This document shows positions 57,191 to 64,000 of a stretch of DNA of 64,000 nt, one piece after another. Numbering within the stretch: position 1 is the first letter of the stretch; every line of letters starts with the position of its first letter. The position numbers and the translations under genes are program-made. The notes below the pieces were generated by a model. It ran no database searches. It saw only the letters and a program-made list of their open reading frames with translations, and was not told the DNA's origin. This stretch comes from CAVWCW01 sp963753615 (lineage in GTDB: Bacteria > Pseudomonadota > Gammaproteobacteria > Chromatiales > Chromatiaceae), in assembly GCA_963753615.1 (NCBI GenBank), contig CAVWCW010000033.1, positions 8,599 through 72,598 on the forward strand. Direction: 5' to 3'.

Positions 57191-58103
57191 ATGATTCGAT
57201 TCGAAAAGGTCGTCAAGCGTTTCCGCCGCCAGGAGGTGCTCAAGGGCATCGATCTGGAGGTCGAGCGCGGCCACCGCATCGCGCTGGTCGGCTCCAACGG
57301 CGCCGGCAAGACGACGCTGATCCGCTGCCTGCTGGGCGAGTACGTACTGCGAGGGAGCGGGTGCGCGTCGACGGCCTGGACCCGCGCCAGCACCGCCGCG
57401 AGGTGCTGTCGCGCATCGGCTTCGTGCCCCAGTTGCCGCCGCCGCTGAAGATGCCGGTGGGGCAGCTGGTGCGCTTCGCCGCCGGGCTTTGCGCCGCCGA
57501 CCCCGAGCGATCAGGCGGTCGCCGAGCGGCTCGGGCTCGACGCCGGGCGCTTTCGCCATCAGCCTTTCGTCAAGCTCTCCGGCGGCCAAAAGCAGAAGCT
57601 GCTGATCAGCCATCGCGCTCGGCCGCGACGGCGATATGCTGGTCATGGACGAACCTGCGGCGAACCTGGACCCGGAGGCCCGGCATATCTTTTTCGAGCT
57701 GCTCGCGGAGCGCCAGGATAGCGCGGCCATGCTGATCTCCAGCCACCGCCTCGACGAGGTCGCCTCCCTGGTCAATCGGGTGATCGAACTGGACCAGGGC
57801 CGCGTGGTGCTGGACGACCGGGTGGCCGACCTGGTGGAGCTGAGCAGCCGTCTGCGCTGCAGCTGCGCCTGACCCGCGCCGACCCGGCCTTCGCCGGCCA
57901 TCGGTCGAATGGGGCTTCGGCAGCGGCGACGGCGGGCGCACTGGCAAGGCGAGGTCGCCGGTCCCGACCGCCTGCGCTTTCTCGGCATGCTGTCCCGATA
58001 CGCCGCCCTGCTCGGCCGCGTCATTGGGATCGACGAGGACGAGCCCGAGGCGCAGGCCGGGAAGAGCGCGTTTTGGCTAAGCCTACAGCGGTCATCGGGT
58101 TAG
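57191..58103 (+). CDS. nosF: NosF ABC ATPase (frameshifts)
   Basis: Starts MIRFEKVVKRFRRQEVLKG at 57191. Walker A GSNGAGKTTLIR, signature LSGGQKQKLL, and Walker B MLVMDEPAANLDPE are all present, though the frame shifts near 57355, 57510, 57610, 57860 and again later. With NosY and NosD it assembles the NosZ copper centre. A C-terminal extension (VAGPDRLRFLGMLSRYAAL to FWLSLQRSSG) overlaps the start of nosL by 31 bases; the true end may be a little earlier. Confidence 0.8.
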
Positions 58104-58594
58104 ACCGGCTGTTGCTGGCGTTTTGGTGCGTTGGCACGGTTTGCTGCTTGCTTGCCGGCTGCGGCGGAGACCGGCACCGGCCCGGTCGGTCAAGTGGGAC
58201 CGCGTACACCTGCGAGCGCTGCCGCATGGTGCTGAGCGACCGCAAGCACGCGGCACAGGTGCGCTTGCACGACGGCCGAGGGCGCTCGCCGGTGTATTCC
58301 TTCGACGACCTCGGCTGCGCCGTGATCTGGCTGCAGGACCAAGACCATGGCGACGAACCCGGACACCGAAATCTGGGTCGCCGACTGGCGCGACGGCGAC
58401 TGGATCGATGCCCGCAGCGCCCACTACCTGGCCGGCCAGCAGACCCCCATGGGATACGGCCTCGGCGCACAGCAGGAAGCCGCCCCGAGGCCGATGGTTT
58501 CGACACAGGCCCAGGCAGGTCGATACCTAGCCACGTGGACCGCCACCATCAACGACCACGCCGGTCAGCCTCGACCGACGGCCGCAACACGTGA
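58073..58594 (+). CDS. nosL: NosL copper chaperone lipoprotein (frameshifts)
   Basis: A signal with lipobox CCLLAGCGGD predicts an outer- or inner-membrane lipoprotein. The copper-binding part is TCERCRMVLSDRKHAAQ, followed by FDDLGCAVIWLQDQ, WVADWRDGDWIDARSAHYL and TPMGYGLGA, all typical of NosL. The frame shifts near 58345 and later; the restored end is SASTDGRNT with a stop at 58592-58594. It donates Cu(I) to NosZ. The TTG start at 58073 is tentative. Confidence 0.8.
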   Translation: MAKPTAVIGLDRLLLAFWCVGTVCCLLAGCGGDRHRPGRSSGTAYTCERCRMVLSDRKHAAQVRLHDGRGRSPVYSFDDLGCAVIWLQDQDHGDEPGHRNLGRRLARRRLDRCPQRPLPGRPADPHGIRPRRTAGSRPEADGFDTGPGRSIPSHVDRHHQRPRRSASTDGRNT

Positions 58595-58599
58595 CAACG

Positions 58600-59433
58600 A
58601 TGCAGAGCATCTCTGGCTGACCGCCTGGGCGGACATCATCGAATCCCTGCGCGCCAAGTGGTTCCTGGTCTACACGCCTGGTGTTCGGCGGCATGGTGGT
58701 TCTGCTGTTCGCTCTTCGGCATCACCGAATCCCGCATCATGGGCTTTACCGGCCTGTCGCGGCTGCTGGTGACCTATATCCAGCTGTCGATGGCGATCCT
58801 GCCCGTATTCGTGCTGATCACCACGGTGCGTTCGGTGGCCGGCGACCGCGAGGCCGGGGTGTTCGAATACCTGCTGTCGCTGCCGGTCGGGCTGGCCGCC
58901 TGGTTCTGGGGCAAGCTGCTGGGGCGTTTCGTCGTGGTGTTCCTGCCGGTGTTTCTGGCCATGCTGGCGCGGCGTGATCTGGGGCGCTGCGCGCGGTGCC
59001 GAGGTACCCTGGGCCCTGTTCGGCTATTACAGCGGGCTGTTGATGGCGCTGGCCTGGTGCTTTCTCGGCATCGGCATGCTGATCTCGACCCTGGCGCGCT
59101 CCGCCGACGTCGCCCAGGGCGGCGGCCTTCGTCATCTGGCTGATGTTGCTGCTGTTTCTCGACCTGATCCTGCTGGGGGTGATGATCCGCGAGAGCCTGC
59201 CGCCCGAGGCCGCGGTGGCCATCGCCCTGGCCAATCCGCTGCAGGTGTTCCGCACCGCCTCGATGATGCTGTTCGACCCGCAGCTGGTGCTGCTGGGGCC
59301 CACCGCCTACGTGATCCTCGACCACTTCGGCAACGGCGGCTACATCGCCTACGCCCTGATCTACCCAACCCTGCTCGGGTCCGCCTGCGCGACCCTCGGC
59401 TACTTCCTGTTCCGCCGCAGCGACCTGCCCTGA
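58600..59433 (+). CDS. nosY: NosY ABC permease (frameshifts)
   Basis: ATG at 58600 gives MQSI, then the frame shifts into LTAWADIIESLRAKWF. About six membrane helices follow: FTGLSRLLVTYIQLSMAILP, TVRSVAGDREAGVFEYLLS (the cytosolic loop contacting NosF), FGYYSGLLMALAWCFLGIG and LLLFLDLILLGVMI. It ends YFLFRRSDLP. It is the last nos gene. The frame changes near 58615, 58680, 58975 and 59120. The defence-type remnants start 20 bases after its stop. Confidence 0.85.
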
Positions 59434-59452
59434 ACGGGGTGAGCCGGCGCGC

Positions 59453-59729
59453 TTAGCCTGGATTGGTAGAAGGGTGGAACAAGCGCAGCGGTTCCACCAT
59501 CCGGAGCTTGGTGAAACTGCCGCACTTGAACTCCCGCACCTTGGCATCGAGCAGGTCGTCGAAGAAGAGCGAGCGGTTCCTGGCGCGGTCGGCGGGCGGA
59601 ACGTCGGGATCAAAGCCGCGCCGCTGCTCGGCTTCCTCGCGGGAAAGGTGACACAAACGTCCAACCGATGGCCTCGGCGTATTCGAGGATCCGGGCTTGG
59701 ACGGTCTTGTGTTCTCCGGGTGTTGGCAT
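59453..59729 (-). pseudogene. HsdR (type I restriction subunit R) N-terminal remnant 1
   Basis: Starts MPTPGEHKTVQARILEYAEA at 59729, 12 bases after the Fic stop on the same strand. One frame change is needed near 59650 to reach SREEAEQRRGFDPDVPPADR, LLDAKVREFKCGSFTKLRM and a stop. These are the first ~90 residues of HsdR. The ~900-residue helicase and nuclease parts are absent. The nos cluster ends 20 bases beyond, so the island ends abruptly here. Confidence 0.75.
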
Positions 59730-59741
59730 CCTGAATCCCCG

Positions 59742-61142
59742 TCAACGCCAGCCTTGCCGCCACGCCTGGTACTCGGCCGGGCGCAGGCGGTAGCGCGCGA
59801 TGTTTCCCTCGTGGAGGCTCATTATCTCGGTCTCCACGACTTCGACAAATCGCGCCTGGTCCGCCGGTGGCACCTGCTCCGCTGCACGTTGGCGTGCCAA
59901 TGCAGTCGCCGCTTTCTTGTCCATTTCCGCACGCACCACCGCGGCGACCAGCTCGGCAACCAGCGCCCGGTACCGCAGGCGGAACGGATCGGGCTCGCCC
60001 AGGGACTGGCGGACCGCCGAGTACCGTGCGCTCGAACGCTCGTAGGCCCAGACGAACACGTCGCGCAGCAGCTCGATGCGATTCAGCTCGTAGATGGCCA
60101 GCACGCCGTCGATATAGGCGCGCTCCGGCACGTCCACGAAGGACAGGGGGCAGAGGTTGCCGCGGATCAGCGGGATATTCGCGGCGAGGCGGGAAACCCG
60201 CTTGTTGACATCCTCGAAAGCCCTGCAGGTAGGCGAGGTGCACGAGCGCGAAAAAGGCCTGCTCGAAGGGGTCCGTGATCGCGGCCGCGGTGTCGAGAAT
60301 GGTCTCGAAGCACTCTTCGATGAGCTGCGGCACTTCCAGCGGGTGGTAGACGGTGCCGTCGATGCCCACCGGAATGCGCCGCAGGCGGCCGCCCGCCTGC
60401 GGGTCGGCGAGCAGGTTGTCCGCGAGCAGGGCATGCAGGTTCAGGATGGTGTAGCGGTTGAAGCCGATCTCGTCGGCCTGGTCGACGAGCAGCTCGATGG
60501 CGGCCTTGTGGTTCAGGATCATCTGCGCTTCCAGCGCATCCTTGCCCTCGGCGGTCTCGCCGAGCTCCAGCAGGCGCTCGGTTTCGAGCAGCGAGTAGGT
60601 GTTGCCTTCCAGGCGGCTGGAGTTCCACGAAAGGTCGATCAGCAAACGGCTGTAGATCGTGCGGGCGTAGGTTCCCGCCGGGCGTTCGCCGTCGGGCGGG
60701 CGACCCATTTCGAGAAGGCGCTGGCGCGTTGCCGCCGGCAGGTAGAGGGTTTCGTTGGGCCGGTAGTCGTCCAGAAAGTCGCGCTGGTAGCCGACCGGGC
60801 GCCGGTTCTGGATCGGCGCGCGAACCGCTTGCCTGATCGCTTCCGCCTCAGGCGAGATCGGCACATAGACCTCTCCTCGCGCCGCGACTGTCGCAGGCTA
60901 CCCGCGACCAGATGCCCTTGACCGGTTATCGAGACAGGGACGCGATAGCGACGGCCCTTGCCTCGCCCGTCGGCGATCAGCCGCTTTTGTTCCACCAGCA
61001 GGGCGAGGCGGCGCTGCAGTGTCCGCGGGGGCATGTCGGACGGCAGCCCCGCACGGATGGTGCTGACCGATACGCCCTCAGGGTGTGCCGCCACGACCGC
61101 CAGGATGGCGTCGAGCTCTTGTTCGGGGATCCGCTTCGGCAT
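59742..61142 (-). CDS. HTH-Fic family protein (two frameshifts)
   Basis: About 465 residues. The N-terminal ~75 residues (MPKRIPEQELDAIL, PRTLQRRLALLVEQKRLI) form a winged helix. The Fic part begins near VPISPEAEAIRQ. The Fic motif is variant: HLAYLQGFEDVNKRVSRLAA, with DVNKR where GNGR would be. One shift lies near 60870 and one near 60222, where a single extra C breaks the motif. It resembles the Fic proteins found beside hsdR in type I restriction loci. It probably represses its own promoter. Confidence 0.75.
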
Positions 61143-61225
61143 GTGTCGAATTATATGTCGCAAAAAGGCTTTATGCGACAGATAAATACTTTATTTGTCG
61201 CATATTTGCGTTATTTGTCGTAAAA
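61143..61225 (-). promoter_or_regulatory. Promoter and multi-box operator of the HTH-Fic gene
   Basis: AT-rich. TATAAT on the minus strand at 61155-61150 ends seven bases before the ATG, so the mRNA would be leaderless. Five copies of a TGTCGCA-like box lie at 61144, 61156, 61174 (inverted), 61196 and 61216, the last four with centres 18, 22 and 20 bases apart. Two of them form an inverted pair (TATGCGACA and TGTCGCATA). This suits cooperative binding of the winged-helix protein it precedes. Confidence 0.55.
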
Positions 61226-61261
61226 AAGACTTTTCGCACCGGAAACCCAGCGTATCGCGGG

Positions 61262-61591
61262 CAATGAAATCAACCAGGTTGTCCAGGTGCTCTACGAATT
61301 CCCAGTTGCCCTAGATGTCGGTGTGGAGATGGCGGAACCGCCCGAGCAGAGGCACCCTCGGCTTCGGCGTAGCGGGGGTTGAACTCCCGCACCTTGGCAT
61401 CGAGCAAGCTCGCCGAAGAAGAGCTGGGCGGGTCCCTTGCGTGGTTGGCGGGCGGCACCTCCGGATCACGCCCCACGCCGCTGCTCCGCATCCTCGCGGG
61501 AAACCAGTGGTCTGACCACCAGCATCCATCCGACGGTCTCGGCGTCGGCGAGGATGCGGGCCTGGACGGTTTCGTGTCCGCCGGGCTTCAT
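61262..61591 (-). pseudogene. HsdR N-terminal remnant 2
   Basis: Starts MKPGGHETVQARILADAETV at 61591. Later parts match HsdR in other frames: SREDAEQRRG, DPEVPPANHARDPP, LLDAKVREFNPRYAEAEGA, and LLGRFRHLHTDI, where a TAG replaces the usual Tyr codon before GNWEFVEHL. The nonsense codon shows real decay. It is similar to, but clearly diverged from, remnant 1 on the other side of the Fic gene. Confidence 0.7.
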
Positions 61592-61661
61592 TCAGGGGAA
61601 GATCCCCAGTCGAAGCATGCCGTGAATACCAGATCGCCCCGGCGCTATCTGGTACGGATTT

Positions 61662-62705
61662 CTACACGGCGGGACTGACAATGTAGTTCTCACCCTCCGG
61701 ATACAGACCGCGGAAGGCCTCGATCGGTGCCACACTCAACCTGTCAGGATTGATCTTGCACTCCACGACATCAACCCGATCGCGCTCACGGTGAATCACG
61801 AAATCCACTTCGCGATGCGATTTGTCCTGCCAGTAGAAAATGGCCTCGTCCGCAAAACGACACCGCAAAGTGTCCAGTACCAGGTGTTCCCACAACAGGC
61901 CGCGGTCATCCTCGCGAATGCTGTCCCAACCCTTCTCGAAAGTAACAAACCCGGTATCGAAGGCATAACACTTCGGACGACTGACGATCTCCCGCTTACC
62001 GCCGCCATGAAAGGGCCGCAACAGGTGGACCGCATGGGCGATCTGCATGGCCTCGATATGGGCTTTCACCGTGGGACGGCTCAGTTCGCTCAGGTTCGCC
62101 ATCACTGAAAATCCAGTTGCCCACCGCTCTGGCGCAGCAAAAGCCGGAACAGCGACAGAAAGCCCTGCCGGTTGCGGATACCGAACAGCTCCTGGATATC
62201 CCGCGCATAAAAACTATCGATCCATTCGTTGAAAAATGCGGAATCTTTCGTGTTGCCAGCAGAGGCTCAGGCAGTCCGCCATGGAGCAGGCGGCGATCCA
62301 GATCGGGCGCGCCAAAGGGAACGGCGCACTCCTCCCAGAGCACCGGACAAAGGTGAATCGCCTGCTTGCGGCCGGTTAAGGAATCGCGAAATTTGCGGGT
62401 GGCGGCCAGGGTGGAAGAACCGGTGGCCAGTACCTTCAGCTGGGGATACTCGTCGGCGGCAATCTTCAGCAGGCGGCTGGGGTCGTCCAAGATGATGCAC
62501 TTCATCGAATATCAGTACCGTGTCAGATGACTGGACTCAAGAAACAGTTCCGGATCCTCCAGCGCCCGGAGCGTCGATGGCAGGTCGCAGTTCATATACA
62601 CCGCATCTGGCAGCATCCGCGCCAGTGTCGTCTTGCCTACCCGGCGAACACCGGAAAGCCAGACGATGGATCGGCGGGCCCATGCCCGACGTCGAGGTCT
62701 TCCTT
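61662..62705 (-). pseudogene. AAA ATPase with DUF4143 domain (truncated start, frameshifts)
   Basis: Walker A in SIVWLSGVRRVGKTTLARM, Walker B restored as VLIFDEVHHLDDPSRLL, sensor LATGSSTLAATRKFRDSL, and a DUF4143/nuclease-like C-terminal part DKSHREVDFVIHRERDRVD, VVECKINPDRLS. The frame shifts near 62510, 62230 and 62105. The usual N-terminal ~30 residues are replaced by the reverse-transcriptase fragment. Such ATPases are common in accessory and defence regions; the role is unknown. Confidence 0.65.
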
Positions 62706-62950
62706 TTGCGCAGAGTCCCGCCGAGTGACCATCCGTCCGAAGGTGTGTTCGGTGCGGTTGCCGGAGATGACGTCTTCCAGCTCCTTGATGCAAAAGTAGT
62801 AGACGATGTAGTCCTCGATACAGAAGACGGGGATTGTGCGGGCGACGCCATGCCCCTTGTTCATGACGATCTCCGCTTCGGAATGGATGGTGCGTAGCGG
62901 GCAGACTTAACGGCCTCGAAGACGGCCCGAACGGCGCCATCTTTATCCAT
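62680..62950 (-). pseudogene. Reverse-transcriptase N-terminal fragment (UG/DRT-like)
   Basis: ATG at 62950 gives MDKDGAVRAVFEAVKSARYA. After a frame change near 62873 it continues IVMNKGHGVARTIPVFCIED, YIVYYFCIKELEDVI, SGNRTEHTFG, and in another frame GWSLGG. These match the start of reverse transcriptases of the unknown-group (antiphage DRT) kind; the catalytic YxDD part is absent. It joins the ATPase gene at about 62690. The family call is from pattern memory. Confidence 0.45.
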
Positions 62951-63042
62951 GGTATTCTTTGGGAGATGGATCGGCAAGGTGCGGTTCTTAGAGGCTTTCC
63001 AGAAGCCTCGGTTGAATCAGCGATTGAAACCTTCCCATTTCA

Positions 63043-64000
63043 TTAAGTTGGCGCGAAGGCTTCTTTGAGGACTGGTAAGCGGAGGTCGGCGGCAGTGGTG
63101 CGGGCTTCGACTTCAGCGACTATTGAGTGTAGTTCTTCAGGCTTCATTTTCCCAAGTGTCGACTCGACGTGGGCACGCGTCGTGTCGTCCTCAAACCAAA
63201 GGTAAATACCCTTGATGGTCTGGTCATGAGAATCCGGTAACTTTGGGCAACAGCTTCGAGTAAGTTGATGTGGTGAGGGCCGTGTGGATTCACTTCGTTG
63301 AGCGCCGGGGGTGCGCAGGCTGGAGATGCCTGACTCATGAATGTTTTCCGCTCTCACTTCCCATTTGCCAGCGTTGTAGAGCGAGATCGGACAACCAGAG
63401 AATACCAACATAGTCCCAATCAAAGCCTCTGACGGCATAGGGACACCCCACTTCGCAGAGTGGATCGCTATGGATTCGTGGATCCTTTCTTCCCTTGGAT
63501 GAAGGTCGCGTAGTCTGAACCATTCGACGGGACAAAGTTCCAGACCTTGTTCCATGTCTTTTGTATCCCATTCTCCAGATAAGCAATGCTGAAATCCTGC
63601 ATGGATATGGGCAGATCGTGAGGGGAGGCCGCGCCTCTAGTCGCCCACGGACGTGCATAGGGTGCGAGAAGTCTTGCTGAATGGGCCGGAGCCAATCTTC
63701 GTGCGCAATGCGTCCTCCATTGCTTGCGGCGAGTCGAAGATCTTGAAGTCAAGTGGGCCAGAGGATCTTGGTCTTTTTGCAATTTTTGGCGGGCTACCAT
63801 AGGGAACAGGATCTTCGGCAACTTTGAGAGTTGGCGTCGGTATCGGAAACGCGATGACTTTGGAGGACGAAAAAGGTTTCGGATGGTGCCAGGCAGACGC
63901 CAATACGCGACATTTTTCAATAGGATCGTTGCGGAGCATCGCCTCCACCCAGTCGACATACTCTTTCGAACCTGCACAGCGGAATTGACTTCCAGCCAGG
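63043..64000 (-). pseudogene. DUF2075 (Schlafen group 3, helicase-like) gene, at least five frame changes
   Basis: Enters from the right edge. In order: QFRCAGSKEYVDWVEAML, LDFKIFDSPQAMEDALRTKI, then in other frames LLAPYARPWATRG and DLPISMQDFSIAYLENGIQK, VRGFDWDYVGILWLSD, GKWEVRAENIHESGI, NPHGPHHINLLEAVAQSYRI, and IKGIYLWFEDDTTRAHVEST. These are consecutive DUF2075 C-terminal motifs in the right order. The last part ends in ADLRLPVLKEAFAPT. GC is lower than in the core genes. Either decay or poor sequence. Confidence 0.65.

Noticed and set aside
53993..57448. Single 1151-residue frame that reads from NosD through NosH into NosF
   Set aside because: Not a natural fusion: it skips the nosG frame, and each family's motifs are better restored by single-base shifts that recover separate genes with overlapping ATGA junctions.
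58774..60864. Minus-strand frame of 696 residues containing the Fic N-terminal part
   Set aside because: Its second half runs antisense through the hsdR remnant and nosY. The long open frame arises because the one-base insertion in the Fic motif lets translation slip into a shadow frame.

Overview
The window is a GC-rich (roughly 60-65 percent) stretch of a gammaproteobacterial chromosome. The gene set suggests a facultatively denitrifying, probably sulfur-oxidiser-like lineage that makes menaquinone: cytochrome c4, DUF1820, a TraR/DksA-type zinc finger protein, an RpfG-type HD-GYP protein, a menF-menD-menB group, a complete nor cluster and a Sec-type nos cluster. No rRNA, tRNA or CRISPR array was seen. 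The genus cannot be fixed from the sequence alone.

Layout. 0-7 kb is housekeeping: the end of a glutamate-receptor-like channel, a small carbohydrate-binding-like protein, gloB, DUF1820, a DksA/TraR zinc finger plus a degenerate ATPase, a BolA protein and an Na+/alanine-type symporter. 7.4-13.3 kb holds a TRAP transporter of TatT-TatP-TatQ-TatM type, followed by exbB-exbD-tonB. 13.3-24.4 kb holds rfbBACD (dTDP-rhamnose), ssb, a YajR-like MFS protein, uvrA, a glycosyltransferase fused to a VTT membrane domain, and a UDP-glucuronate epimerase. 24.5-26.9 kb is an RpfG-like HD-GYP regulator paired with a REC/pseudo-REC/HPt protein. 27-35.9 kb holds an orphan zinc-ribbon protein, an EEP-family hydrolase, cytochrome c4, menF-menD-menB and two secreted proteins of unknown function. 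36.2-43.2 kb is norCBEFQ, a small membrane protein, a polyferredoxin and norD. 43.3-48.9 kb holds membrane proteins and a lower-GC pair of related secreted proteins. 49-59.4 kb is nosZ, two cytochromes c, a NosB-like protein and nosDGHFLY. 59.4-64 kb is a worn defence-type island: two hsdR N-terminal remnants, an HTH-Fic gene, a DUF4143 ATPase, a reverse-transcriptase fragment and a broken DUF2075 (Schlafen group 3 type) gene.

How the genes work together. NorCB reduces NO to N2O and NosZ reduces N2O to N2. Three near-perfect FNR/DNR-type boxes (before norC, before nosZ and inside the nos cluster) all sit where a class II activator would bind, so the two clusters are probably co-induced by low oxygen and NO. 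Electrons probably reach NosZ through NosG/NosH and the two cytochromes from the menaquinone made by the men genes; no NosR is present.

Two cross-cutting observations stand out. (1) A family of short palindromic, MITE-like elements with CCGG-ended inverted repeats occurs three times (26.9, 33.4 and 34.4 kb), each time just after a stop codon, and twice in the men region. (2) Single-base frameshifts are concentrated in a few patches (7.7-8.8, 18.4-21.2, 55.3-59.2 and 60-64 kb). The protein is preserved across frames, so most look like uncorrected sequence errors. The exception is the far right, where a nonsense codon and truncations show true decay.
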